From contig JAJUBI010000002.1 of the NCBI GenBank assembly GCA_022419385.1, positions 3,844,001-3,908,000 of the forward strand: 64,000 bases of DNA. Reading direction: 5' to 3'. Shown piece by piece: positions 22,710 to 35,037 of this stretch. A program made the translations under genes and the position numbers. The DNA comes from Paraconiothyrium sp. Pb-2020. Its lineage: Eukaryota > Ascomycota > Dothideomycetes > Pleosporales > Didymosphaeriaceae. A model generated the notes under the pieces. That model ran no database searches. It saw only the letters and a program-made list of their open reading frames with translations, and was not told the DNA's origin. Within the stretch, counting starts at the first letter, position 1. Every line of letters begins with the position of its first letter.

Positions 22710-23454
22710 AATGATGTGATGTTGTGACGATCAGTCGAGTCGAAGGGGTCGTGCAGTTGTCGAAAACGATGCGGCGATGATGACTAGTGCTTGATTGGCA
22801 TCACTGGTCACGTGTCCCCGAACCCGACTCGCTTCTCGCCTCTCGACAACGAACACACAACCTTGATTGTTCGTCTTAATCTACCTGTATCTGCGATCGT
22901 ACTATTATGTTTCATCGATCCTACCGTATGACCTGCCAATACCTTTCGTTGCCTCTTCCGGCGTGGAGTCACGCTGGGCGGCTGGGAATTGAAAGACTAC
23001 CTATGGTATGCGTGGATTGCTTATAATGATTCAGGCCGAAAGCGATGCCTGAAGCTGATCAAAGAGATAGTTTAGGGCATTTAAGACTGAGGCCTACGGT
23101 CTAATATGCAAGTCGAGTCTTGATACGATTTACAAGCTCATTGCAAAGAGAATCGCCTTCCTGCGCTCATACCATAGCATTCAACAAACCCCCCTTCTTT
23201 GCTTCTATCAAATCTCTTTGTGCCTATGTATGCTGATTCAGTAAAGAGACTGACTATGCTTGCAGGGATACCGGCGTGGCCAGCAAGGTCGGTAAGGAAC
23301 AAGCAGGAGAGCATACACCCAAGGCAACTCAACTCACTCTATAACGCAGATGCCTGATCGTGGCTTTTACTATCTATTGTTGGTGTTCACATGCAAGAGG
23401 ATCTGCTGCCGAAACTTCCGAGAGACGCCTTCGATTACTAGAATGGATGATCTG
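22710..23454. other. RSM7 promoter and downstream flank
   Basis: No gene seen. The ~150 bp next to RSM7 are probably its promoter; the rest is the 3' flank of the minus-strand membrane protein gene. Confidence 0.5.
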
Positions 23455-25701
23455 CTATCTGTCGATCTTGTACTTAGCATCATCTTGCCTATCACTGGCA
23501 GCCAGTATCTCTTCTTCCAACCCAAACCCCATCCTATGAGTTGTACCGTCTGCCGCTTCGTCAGTGCTTAACCTCCCATACATGATCCGTGTATTGTTCA
23601 GCTCTGTTGTAGCCATTTCGTTGTCACCAAGTGCACAAGGACGCGTGATTCGATCCAATCCATTGCTCCTAGTGATATTTACCAGCAGCTGTAAGAAGCT
23701 ATCATTGAGTGCAGCAACACCGTTACTGCGTAGCGAGAGATACCCGATAATTAAGAACGGTAAGCTCATAGCCAGAGACAGTGAATACGGGAGTGTAAGA
23801 AGCAATGGTTGGGAGAATGAGTAGGTGTTGCGGTACGTAGTCATGGTAGCGTTAACTGTGGTGTTCCAGATTGAGAGCGGGTATAAGCCGAGCATGGTTG
23901 CTATGGTGACGTTTGCAACGACCTCATTAAGTAGCTTCTCTGTGATAACGAGAGAGGGGCCATCACTTGTCATATTATTACGATCTTGGTTAAAGACCGT
24001 GTCTCCGATCAACGTCTTGTTCGGTTCTGAATGTCGTTAGTTCGGGCGATACTCCTGTGTTGCGATTTTGCACCGAGACTCACCCACACTAGACCCCACA
24101 TATGTGAACCTCACATCTGGGTGATCGAAATCTACCGTCGTGCCATTCGATAACGTATAGGGAAACGTTCCGAGATTCGCCCCCAAGAACCGCATTTGGT
24201 CATGTGAGCCGGCCAATGTCGTCACTATGGTATCCAGAAGGCCATAAAGATTGAGCTTTTGTAGATTTCGAACTGTAGTCGTGTTCCAGAGTTTATCGCT
24301 TGATGCCAAAGGGTCAGGATAAACTCCTTCAACGAACGTATCCGCCAGCTTTTCACCCGCGACTAAATCGTATGTAAAAGAACGTGACCCATTAACATAC
24401 GCGAAATGGACCTGATAGGTAGCCAAGGCGGGTTCGCATCGTAGAATGTGGTGCTCTTCTAGTTGTAGTATATCTGGATACATGGAGTCGATGACCCCCA
24501 AGATACGCGTGATGTTCATAGTGAACGTATCGAAATTAATGCGGTGCAGCTCGTCTTCGCGTCGAGAGAGCCAACCGCCGGTATAGTATTCAGGGTTGCC
24601 TACATTACTCACGATGGAAGTCTGATTGTGTTCTGATCTGTTGCATTGGAAAACGGGTCCTTCGAAACTGACCTCATAACTGCAATCCGCGAAGCAAGGA
24701 GAGGCCGTTTCTGGAACGGCACCAGCAACAAGCACCACATGCGCTATATGTATCAGTTTCGCATTGGCGTATCTGCGTATATTCTCAGCAGCCAGCAAAC
24801 AATAGATTTCCGACAGACCTACGTATAAGTCATGGTATCTGCAGAGGAGCTATCAGTACCTGTCCCGAAGTGTGACCTTGGGATGGCCTCCCACGTGCTT
24901 AGAGATGATGTTCCTGTACCATATTTCCGGACGTCCCGTCCATGCTCAGCATCAAACGTTGATACTAGCAAGGGTTGCTTTTCGTCGAAAGGGCGTAGTA
25001 TAATGGTGAGAGCAGAAGGGGGGAAAAGAGCGGCGACAGTAGCAATCCATATAACCGTGGCCATCAAGTACAAGACTGGTGTTGTTACCAATACTCGCCA
25101 CTTCCCGAGCAGGAGGGGATTGTAACGGACGCCGTGCAGAGACTCGATAGACGACACATGAAGCGCTTTGTGCCTCAGTACTTTCCACATATGCTGGGTG
25201 AATGCAACGGCTAGGAAAGCACACAAGGAGGCCCTAAAACTAGTGACCAGGAGTAGCGAAAGCCAGGTGACATGTTGCTGAGTCAAATAAGTTCTGTCAT
25301 CGGTTGGCTTCCCGTCCAGATAATGCATCATCACGTAGTGGAGAATGGCGGCGAGTAAGGCTATACGCTATTAGCCCGTACAATCGTGAAACCACTTTAG
25401 CCCTCATACCGATAGCGTAGTTGCCAAATAGCAAGGTGATGGTCTGCCAGCCTACAATGGGCCTTCGGGATGTTGTCGCAGATCCATTGGCTGAGTAGTC
25501 CTTGATATCCTCTTGTGATGCGGGCAAAGCTCCGTGTGAGGATCGAGTATCCGTGTATTCCATGTTTGAATGCCTAAAATTTGCGCTATGGTCTGATGAA
25601 TGCTGCCCATCTCTCGAAGATTGGAAACGGTGATCTTCAGCCAGGTCATGTCTGGCGCCGGATGAGAGGACATCGTATCTTGGACGAGGACCAGATAACA
25701 T
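23455..25701 (-). CDS. Fungal multi-pass membrane protein with glycosylated outer domain
   Basis: Exons on the minus strand: 25701..25410, 25360..24860, 24818..24084 and 24026..23455, giving 699 residues. After a polar N-terminus come hydrophobic segments TITLLFGNYAIALLAAILHYV, WLSLLLVTSFRASLCAFLAV and VLVTTPVLYLMATVIWIATVA. A ~330-residue outer domain follows with many N-glycosylation sequons (NQTS, NITR, NGSR, NTTT) and Cys pairs (SPCFADCSYEVSFEGPVFQC), then a last TM (LSLAMSLPFLIIGYLSL). The layout matches an uncharacterised fungal family that databases sometimes call formylmethionine deformylase-like; no deformylase motif is present, so I give no enzymatic function. The second intron (41 nt, 24819..24859) is the weakest junction; an alternative donor at TATG/GTACAG also keeps phase. 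Confidence 0.72.
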
Positions 25702-26763
25702 TATGCACGTGAATTCCAAACGGCAACAGAAGACTCAGACGAGCTGACTATCTTCTTACTACTGTTAGTAGAGCTGAGAGATTACCTTCGGCATGCGCTG
25801 CCACAACTGCCTGAAGTTCCTGCGTAGCAATGGTTGCGCGTGTTTTTCTACGCAAGTCACTTGGACAGGCCCGGCTTATGAGAGTTGCTCAATTCTCCGT
25901 TCGTTTCAGCAGCACCGTTAGTTGCAAGTCTGCCCGGCTAGCTCGCTACGTGCAGCCAATTCAGTAACGTAGACCTCGCCCCTGAGACTGGCCCCCAGAT
26001 CCTGCCGTTTACCTTCAACCATACGAGTCCATCAGTCTGAGGCTGTGCAGCTGCCTGGCTAGCCTTACGTGTATACAGAAATGAGGTGCAGGCCGATGTG
26101 TGCAGATGTCAAGGGAGGTGGATGGTGCGTAGGTAGGAAGTGGGATGGTACGAGGTGGGCAGGTACATTGGGCATAGAGTGATGTCGAGCGACGTTCTGC
26201 TCGCAGATGAATCTGACCTGACAACAAACAAGGCAGTGTTTGATCCCAAGTTGAAGGGCCGATCTCCGCGCAACAGATGGTCCTATACAACATCTCAAGG
26301 CTATCGAGTCTGTTGCCTCTGGCCGTAGAGTGGGGCAGTCGCGTTCGCGCACCCCCGCGCTTGACCAGCAGGGGGCGCGTCCCACGACGCCCAACCACCG
26401 CCCAGCCACTCGCCTTTCGCGTTTCACCATTCATCCCTAGCCCTGGCGGGTTCGCTGGCGCTCCCCGCGATATAGAAGCCCGTGCGTCCACGAGAGGCCG
26501 GTGCTGCGACACTCTCTACATCTCTCCTAGAGCTTGGAAGCTTCATTCCTCTTCTCTCGGCAGGCTCCGACACCTGGGCATTCCCTACTCCACGCGCATC
26601 ACGAGACCCTTCCATGTGCCCGCCAGCTTCTCTGCGCGTGCTAGGCCGTACCACTCCGTTGTGAACAGCGGCCCAGACCTCAGTTCCCAGCCACCCACCC
26701 CTCCCACTGTGCTGCATCTTCCCGCAACTTCGCGCGCCCGCAGTTCGCCCAGCCAGCAGCCGA
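25702..26763. other. Divergent promoter region
   Basis: About 1 kb between the membrane protein gene (-) and the coiled-coil gene (+). It becomes C/T-rich towards the plus-strand start. Open frames on both strands here are GC-driven and overlap each other; none is supported. Confidence 0.5.
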
Positions 26764-28580
26764 ATGACGGAACCCATGGATCGCGATTCCATCTACTCTG
26801 ATATGTCACTAAGCGCCTCGCTGAGAGATTTCGACCCAGAGCGCAGCTTGCATAATTCGGCATATAGCGCACATTCTAACATGCATTCATCCCGCTGGAG
26901 TGCTCCTCCGCCCGAGGACGAGTCGGAAGCAGAGTCAGAAGGGCCATGGGCACCGCCAGCCTGGCAGAATCACAACAACAAGTGGTATCGCAAATCGTAT
27001 CTGCAAGAGTCAAGTACATCCAAGTCTCGTACCGCGAGTCCCTACGAGCAGGGCTTTGATCGGGAGGTCACGCCATCACGCATACCGCTCCCAGAGTCGC
27101 CGCGTAAAGGAACGCCGCGCACGAGCCCAGAACCCGTGGAACAACGTCATTTCACTCCCGACACGATTGCCTCGAGGCTCCAGAGCCCCTCGATTGAGCC
27201 CGATGTAAATTCAGGCGCACAGCAACACCACGAGGAAGACGGATCGCCCAAACGCGACGGATGTAGGTATCTTCGCTCCTGTATTACTCTCTACCCCATG
27301 TTCATAATGCCCCTACAAGAGTTTAACTGATCACGCCAGTCATTCGAGTTGTGTTCAAGTCCGAGAGCCTGGTCAACATGGGACCACTCGAGGAGCGCAT
27401 TTCCTCTTTTTCTCGCGGCATATCGAAGACGAGAGTATTTAGCAGTTTGATTGTCCTGGTCTTCGCATGGCTACTCATGCATCCTTGGGGCACCGAAACA
27501 GGCTCCCCCGGACCCAACGTCGCCCACCTGGTGAGCATGGTAAGGAGATTCGAGCCGCTTCTGTACGCATCAGAGAATGTGATCCCACGATCACGAGAGC
27601 TCAGCGACGCATCTATCGCGGTGGAAGATCTTGGGGAGAGTATTCGGGCGAGCAATATGTCGGGTTCCAAAGTCATCGTTACCCAGCTGGATGGTTTGAG
27701 CGAAAATTTGAAGACGCTTTCACAACAGATTCAGACTTTCTTTGTACATGTTGATGGTGATATGGACGGGTGAGTGATGGTGCTCGCTTGGCATGTATGA
27801 ATCCTAACAGCCTTCAGCACGATCAGCGCCATTGGATGGGCTACACGCCAGCTTGAGGGTATTCAAGGCTCACATGTTGGTGTATTAGACACGGTGATAG
27901 GAAACGTCCACGGTGGATTGAACAAGATTGGGCTTCTAGGCACGGACGACCAACCCAGCGCTGTCGGATCCGTCGTCACCGGTCTCATGGGATCTACAAC
28001 ACAACAGAAGGCAAAAGCAGCATTACAGCGATCGTTCGATTTTGTGCTTTCGACACTGGAAGAGAACCTACAGAACGAGCTTACCCGTGCCGACAGTCTG
28101 TTCCAAATGTTCGATAACGTGGACTTGCAATTCCACAACTTGCATCGAACCGTTGCCAAAGAGGAAGACACTCTCTCTGCGCAAAAGGACGAGTTCCTGG
28201 CATCCATGTGGCGCACCACCATCACCAACAAGCTCAGACTGAAGAAGTACGAGAAGAATCTGAAGCTGCTGAAGACGTTGCGGTCAAGCGCTCTGGCCAA
28301 CAAGTCTGAGCTCAAGAACAACATACAGATCATCCGAGCAGTGCAAGACCAGCTCGTGGTCGCGCGGAAGAGCCTGATATCACCCGTGATCCGAGGGGCC
28401 CAGTCAGACTCGTACAGCATCGAAAAGCAGCTGGAGGACGTGGTCGCCACGCACGACTTCCTCCAGGGCATCCGCGACTCGCAAAAACACAAATTCACGA
28501 AGCAGCTGTTCGCCGCGCCAAGCCGCCCAGCCATATCGATCACAACAGGCAGAGACGACGGCGAAGAGGCGGAGTACTGA
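26764..28580 (+). CDS. Single-TM coiled-coil protein of unknown function
   Basis: Exons 26764..27262, 27340..27769 and 27818..28580 give 563 residues. The first 165 residues are disordered and polar, with acidic and Pro/Ser stretches. One hydrophobic segment (about residues 199-213, VFSSLIVLVFAWLLM) is followed by a C-terminal ~340 residues that are mostly helical with heptad-like spacing (ISAIGWATRQLEGIQG, SFDFVLSTLEENLQNELT, KYEKNLKLLKTLRSSALANK). No signal peptide is visible, so a type II or nuclear/ER-membrane anchor is possible. I do not recognise the family. Both introns (77 and 48 nt) keep phase and have CTAAC/TAACTGA branch sites. Confidence 0.82.
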
Positions 28581-29295
28581 GCTGGCGCTGAGGCTGCTGC
28601 GGTCGGTGTGTACGAGTCTTTTGTGATGATTACGACGAAGCAAAGCATAGCGACACGGATAGACAAACGGGGAGGTGGATGCATGTCAGGCACGGCGTTT
28701 TTGGTTACTGGGAGCGGAAGGCGCAATTGTTCTTGTCGAGTTGTGGTTTCCTTGGCTGTCCGCACACGCCCTCACGGCGCGGAGCAGCGGCGGGCTGTGT
28801 ATTCATATACCCTCTGTAGAATTCTAGTGTAATCACCTTGGCGTTGTGCCTCAGGCTGCTGCGCGGCGGGTGTTTGTGCGCTGGCATGGGCGCTTCCAAG
28901 GTCGGTGCTTGGATCGACGAATAGTGCCGGGCTAGCACCTGGTCGACGCACGCTTAGCAGCGGCTTGGCAAAGGGGCAGTGCTCGCAGCGCAATTGGCAC
29001 GACAGGCGGGAGCTGCCAGACGTACGGCGTCGGCGTCATCGTCCACACGCAGCAAAGAGCTCTGCTGCGCATTCCTTCCCCGCTCGCTGTTGCTCCCATC
29101 ACCTGCCGCCTAGTCACAGCAAAGAGTGCTCAGAGCCTAGAGTCCTTTCATTTGCGGCGGCCGCTCTCTCAAGCTCTTTGACCAATTGCTTGGACACGCA
29201 AGCACACCGACGCCGAAGCCTGCCGGGCATCTACGTACTTGTACTCTAGCTACGTTCCCGCTCGCAGATTCTGACTCCCATACATTCGCGGAGCA
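28581..29295. other. Intergenic, Ca2+/H+ exchanger promoter
   Basis: No gene seen. The region spans the 3' UTR of the coiled-coil gene and the promoter/5' UTR of the exchanger gene. It is GC-rich with chance open frames. Confidence 0.5.
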
Positions 29296-31528
29296 ATGAG
29301 TGAGTACTAACCACCTGACCCTACCCGCACCCGGCACCCAAGTCCCAAGTGAGCCGTGGTCGCCCTGCCACCTTTGTCACTGGTCTTGGTGCTCGGCAAT
29401 CTCTCAACACCATCGCCGTCCCGCCCACCACTCCTCTGCCCGGCGCAGCCACAAACACAACCCACTCCTTTCGCCGCGATATCTTGGCTAATTCTGCGCG
29501 CTTGGCGCTCCGTCCAGACGCTTTAAGGTCTCAATTCCATCGTCACGGCCGTCACAAGAGCTTGAACAACAACGCACGATCGAACAGCATGCCGGCACCT
29601 ACCAACGGCTCGCTCGGCGAGTCGACACCGCTGCTCGGCTCCCGTCGCGACAACGAGCCGAAATGGAAGTCGTACTCTAAGAACCTAGGCCGCATGGTTT
29701 GGGGCACCCTCGCCAGCAACTACGTCAACGTCTTGCTTGTCTTCGTTCCGCTGGGCATCATCGCCGGCAAGATGCAATGGTCGCCCACCGCCGTCTTCAT
29801 CCTCAACTTCATCGCAATTATGCCACTGGCCGCCTTGCTGAGTTTCGCGACCGAGGAGCTGTCGGCGAAGCTGGGACAGACCTTGGGTGGCTTGTGCAAT
29901 GCGACATTTGGAAATGCGGTCGAACTTATTGTAAGCATCCGCGCACGCCCGCTGTGGGCGATGGAAGAAGCCGGCCGGCATCGCGACTCTCTTCGTACCT
30001 TGTTCGGGCATGTGCGACCAATACTCGAGCTGTATAGGTCTATATGCAGTCCTTGTGGGTGGCGAGTCTCCTGATAGAACATGTACGAGAGGCGCTGATG
30101 GAGGGTCCTCTGTTTTGTCCCACGCAGTGCGCCGCCATGAAATACTTGTCTAACTCCAACAGGTGTCGATCGTTGCGCTCCAGGCGAACCAAATTCGCGT
30201 TGTCCAGGCGAGTATGCTGGGCAGCGTCCTCTCAAACATGCTTCTTGTGAGTACACTCCACTTGACCATAACCTACCCCCCAAGTCCTAGGATGCATTGA
30301 CAAGCAGACTGCGGATCGATTGACACCCAGTTGTGCCGTGCAATCCTCTATGATGTACTTGAGTTCTGTATCCTAGATCGAGAGGGGGAACGACGACAAG
30401 TGGTTCTTGTTGCGACCGACGTGCATGTTCGTTGCAGTGCTAATAGCAAGTAGGTCCTTGGTTGCTGCTTCCTCGCAGGCGGAATTCGCGCACCTGAGCG
30501 TGAGTTTAATGCGACGGTAGCCTCGACCATGTCTTCTTTAATGGCTGTCGGTTCAGCAGCGCTGATCATCCCCGCTACCCTCTACACGGCCATCTCTGAG
30601 CAGAGCGACCACAAGATCCGCGACGACGACCCCAACATCCAGCTCTTGTCCCGCGGCACCGCTATCATTTTGCTCCTCCTCTATGTTCTTTACATTGTAT
30701 TCCAGCTGTTCACCCACCACCAACTGTTCTCTGACGTCGAGGCGCAAGAGGGAGGCGACGATGAGGAAGGTCCTAAAGAGGGTGACATCCTCGGTCCCGT
30801 TGCCGCAATGGTGGCACTCGTCCTCGTGACCGTTGTCATTGCCTTCTGTGCCGACTACCTCGTTGACAGTATCGATTCTATTGTGGAAACCGCTCACATC
30901 AACAAGACCTTCATCGGTCTCATCCTCATTCCTATCGTCGGAAACGCTGCTGAGCACGTGACGGCCGTCGTGGTCGCGCTTAAGGGAAAGATGGACCTTG
31001 CCGTCAACGTCGCCATCGGCAGCAGCCTGCAAATTACGCTCTTCGTAACGCCGTTCCTCGTTATCCTCGGCTGGATCATGGACCGCAACATGACGCTGCA
31101 CTTCCAGGGCTTCGAGACGGTGATCTTCTTCCTCTCGGTTCTGGTCGTCAACTACCTCATCCAGGACGGGAAGTCGAACTACCTGGAGGGCTGCATGTGC
31201 CTCGGAATGTAAGTAACAAACCCCCGCACCCACGTCTCTTCCCAGAGCGCGCTTTTCAGAGACACGCGAAAGCCGTGGCAGTATGACGTCACGGGTTTCA
31301 GGGCCTCGGGGAAGCGCATGCTGGTATTTCCTCGAAGATACAAATCTTGCGACGTTCAACGAGGGGAGTGAATGTCGAATATGTGAAACCAAGGTGAAAG
31401 TGGCCGTGCAACAGAATGTGGCGCTGACCCGGGTTATAAGGTACACCATCATCGCCCTAGCCTTCTACGTCAAGCCCGAAGACGCCTCCGGCAATCTCGG
31501 CAGCAGCTTCTTCGCGAACCTCTTCTAA
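29296..31528 (+). CDS. VCX1: Vacuolar Ca2+/H+ exchanger (CAX family)
   Basis: Antiporter that moves cytosolic Ca2+ into the vacuole in exchange for H+. Five exons: 29296..29299, 29350..29930, 30163..30246, 30454..31208 and 31441..31528, giving 503 residues. Exon 1 holds only ATGA; its intron has GTGAGT and a perfect TACTAAC. The N-terminus is polar (dileucine-like ESTPLLGS). Both CAX signature helices are present: GNAVELI at 189-195 and GNAAEHVTAVVVALKG from 386, separated by the acidic loop EAQEGGDDEEGPKEGD. The last exon ends YTIIALAFYVKPED. Introns 2, 3 and 4 are 232, 207 and 232 nt, far longer than elsewhere in the window, yet the joined protein follows the CAX family without gaps. Confidence 0.93.
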
Positions 31529-32345
31529 TTTTCGGATACACGGAATGCGGCCCCACCCTGCTCTGCAGCCCTTAAATGCACCACCACACATTCGCGAATG
31601 TGGCTACCGTGCCTTCAAGCGGTAAAAACAGTCTTACTATGCGTGCCGACGCCCGTGGCACGGTGTCTAATTGCGCACGCGATGGACGACCACGGGCAAC
31701 CATTCATCCGACCCTTACCTTTTTGTACATAGTATACCTGTCTGTCGATGTGAGCTGGCTATACGACATCCACTGCACCCCTCCCTTACGTCCCCTTGGT
31801 TTCTTTTGACTTGTTGTCTTTGTTGTGCGAGTAGGTAAGCAAGTTGTACGATACTATATACCAGCGGGCCTCATCTCTGTATTTCTTATTTTGGCGTTGT
31901 TCGAAAAGTAACGAAGGGCTTGCGCTTGGTGCATAAGGCAGGCCAGGCGGTAGAGCAAATATAGTAGGAAACAGAATGAATAATTGTTATCTTAGGTCCT
32001 GTCTGCGCCTCTCAACTATTGGGAACATCTCCCAGTTCACGCAATCTGGCTTCGCAATACGCCTCAACTGGAGGAAGACAGCGCGCGTGCTGGATCAAGG
32101 TGCGGACAAGGAAGGGCGGGGAATGCTTGTGTCGTATGCACCTACCAGCAGAGCGACTGATACCACGCCGCGTATCCGGGCGAAGTACCACCTTACCATC
32201 TCGTCACGTAGTACAAGCATGGCAAGCATCATCTCACGGGAGATAGCAAAATGATCTTCGCAACAAAGACCAACCACGTGTGTCCCATTTCCCAATTCGC
32301 AATCAGCACTGACTCCCTCAATTGACCCTCTTCCCTGTCTCCCCC
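31529..32345. other. Convergent 3' region
   Basis: No gene seen between the ends of the exchanger (+) and the GH81 gene (-). A pyrimidine-rich stretch lies at about 32320-32370. Confidence 0.5.
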
Positions 32346-35037
32346 CTACCTCATCCCCACCCCCCCTAAGCTTGCACACCAGACCAAACACCAGCTCCTC
32401 GTCGCCCCACCATCCATCCACCTCTCATCCCACACGCCGCCCACTCCGTCCCGAAAGAACGAAAACGCAGTCTTCGGATCCACGAGCGCCAAATTCGCGA
32501 ACAGGATCCCGCGCCACCCGCCGTCAACGTGGGGTCCCCCAGTGGGCAGGTCTGCTTTTGCTTTCGAGCTCCATGAGGATTGCTTGGGTGATAAAATGGG
32601 TCTGAAAAAACTGGGAGGTGACAAGGCATGCTGCGCCGTGCTCGCGGAAGAGCCTTCCGCCGGCAACATAGCAGCGGCCGCAGGCAACAGCGCGAAGAAA
32701 GCGTCCCACTCCTCTCTGATGAAGGCACGGGGGCGGAGGTAAGCACTAGGTGGTGCGAGGGGCAGCATGTGTATTCCATGGACGAGGTGAGTGGCGTCGC
32801 CGAAACATGTGGCGTACTCGATTCTGTTCTCAAAAGTAATGCCGGCGATCTTATGCGGGAGGAAGCTGGAGGGATGGTTTGGGTTCGTAGACGTGAGGTA
32901 GAAGTAGCTGTTGAAAGTGCGGGCTTGGACAGCGAGCATGAGATTGCCTGGGGTGCGGGTTAGTATCGTGGTTTAAATTGTGGCTGGATGAGTAAGTGCG
33001 TCAGGAGGTGGCAGTACCTCTCTTCTCCATGTTCGTGTCCCCGATGACCTTTCCCCACATCTTGATCGCGTAGCTTGCAAAGCCATCCTCGCTCGTCGAC
33101 TCTTCGTCTTTGCCATCCGCACTGTCGAAGAGTCCTTTCGCCCAGCTGTGGCCGGCATACCAGTCGAAGCATCGCTGGAAAGGAAAGTCTCTCCCTTCGT
33201 ACTCGCTTTCTGCAATATCCTTGAATAACTCGAATCAGTCACTCCCTTCAAGGCCCTTCCTTAGATAACATACCTTAACCAACATATTAATAAACCTCTT
33301 GTTGACACCCTGCTCCAGCCACCCTGGATCTAACGCCCCCATAACCGCCGCAGTATGAATGAAGTACCCAAAATGAATATGATGATCATTGTAGAATGTA
33401 TTTCCACAATCGCTTCCCTGGTCACCATCAAGGCCCGCTTTAGTCACAAGTCCCTTCCATGTATCGTCGTAGTACAGTGGAGATCTCGCCACATTGTCGA
33501 TATACCGCGCCATCTCTTCCTTGAGCTTTTCCAGCCCTCTGGCTACCCATTCGGGGTTGTTCAGTATTTCTTTAATCACCCAGAGGAGGTTTGCGAATCT
33601 TGAGAGAGATTTGCCGGCGAAATAGTACGAGTCCTGGGTAATAGGCTCGGAAATTGCGCGGCGGAGGTCGAGTTCTGCGACAGAGGTGAGGAAGAGGAGG
33701 AAGTCCGGTGGGAAGCGGATTCGTGCGGTTGTCAGGCTGTGCGTCCAAGGAGCAAAAGTCATGGTAGTGGGCAAGTTTGTTTCCGTAAAGGAGAGGCTAT
33801 CAGCCACTGTCCAAACGGCTGTTGCTGTGCCTTTCGTGGTAGTTTGTAGCTGAAGTTTTGTAATGCTTGACTTGAACTCAGGATCAAGGGACTGGAGGTG
33901 GTGCGGTAGGAGGAACATGAGTAAAGGACCATTGCCTATCTTCTTATAGGTCAAACCGTACGTACCGCGAGAATCATTGACAGTGGCATAAACCTTGGCT
34001 TCGGCTACAAACGTCCCATACGCCTTGTCATAGAGAGCTTCTGCATCAGTCCCAGAAGGGTTCTTGGCTACCTGGATGGTACCCTGAAAATTTGACGAGA
34101 AGAATATTGTATTGGCGTCGATTTTGGTCAGCTTTGTACCATCATACTCTACACCGCTCGCAGGGTTGATGTACATGAGCCACTCCCGCCCATCACAATC
34201 TTTGAATCGATATTTGGTCGATCTCCCAATGAAAACTGGGTTGCTTAAGTCACCTTGAAAGCCCTTCCCGGCTGTTTGTACTAGAGGCGAAGCATTTCTA
34301 TAACCTACGGTGATGAAGCTCATGCCCTGTACGATAGGAAACGTCAATTTGGGGGAGTCTGCGGCAGAACCGCGCCTAGATTTCAGATTTTGAGTACCCA
34401 AACCCTACACTCTATGCAATCCAGAACGTACCTTAGGTTTATGTTGACCGAGTGTGGAAGATGCGTGTCCGTAGTCATCACAGTCTTGTCATCAAGCTCT
34501 CTTGCACTGAGGATGACTGACTGCTTCCGCGGCGCACAATAGTACTATATCACGTTAGCATCCACCACTGAACTATCCATCGATCTAGCATAAGCGATGG
34601 TCACAGTAGCATACTTTAGGGGGATCATTAGGACCAAACTCCAGATCGCCACCCTCTACATGCCCAACATTCATACCCCATGTCGGAAAGTGATTCGGGT
34701 CTGAGCCACCTCTTCCCCACCAGATAGAATACGGTTGAAACCATATTGGCTGGTCTTGCTTGCCCAGAAACGCATTGGCATAGAACCTATTCGTCTGAAT
34801 CGGTTTATCTGCACTATCTTCGACACGTAGTCGCGGCAACGGATGCTTGATATGTATTGGGATTTGGCCTAGTACATCGTCCTGCTGAATGGGTACAAAA
34901 ATGTTGTCTGCAGGCATTGCTTGCGAGGTTGGTGCAGGGATAGGTGTCGAACGAAATGCGGAGGAAAGCGTGCTGCGTCTTCGCGCTGATGATGTCGGTC
35001 GAAGAGTGGGTCGTACAATGCTCTGTGATTGCCCCAT
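32346..35037 (-). CDS. GH81 endo-1,3-beta-glucanase, no signal peptide
   Basis: Hydrolyses internal 1,3-beta-glucan bonds. Five exons on the minus strand: 35037..34615, 34544..34432, 34375..33274, 33219..33018 and 32947..32346, giving 813 residues. The GH81 fold is complete: NRFYANAFLG and PYSIWWGRGG near the N-terminus, NDHHIHFGYFI with the probable acid Asp, DWYAGHSWAKGLFD (565-578), and ESTSE with E586 and E590, the two glutamates conserved in the family. It ends DGGATRSWCLVW...LGGVGM, the usual closing pattern. There is no signal peptide; the start MGQSQS fits an N-myristoylation consensus. This points to an intracellular Acf2/Eng2-type enzyme rather than a secreted Eng1-type, unless an upstream exon was missed. 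Confidence 0.9.

Noticed and set aside
30553..31452. 299-codon minus-strand frame
   Set aside because: Lies opposite the conserved exchanger exon and crosses its intron; no domain.
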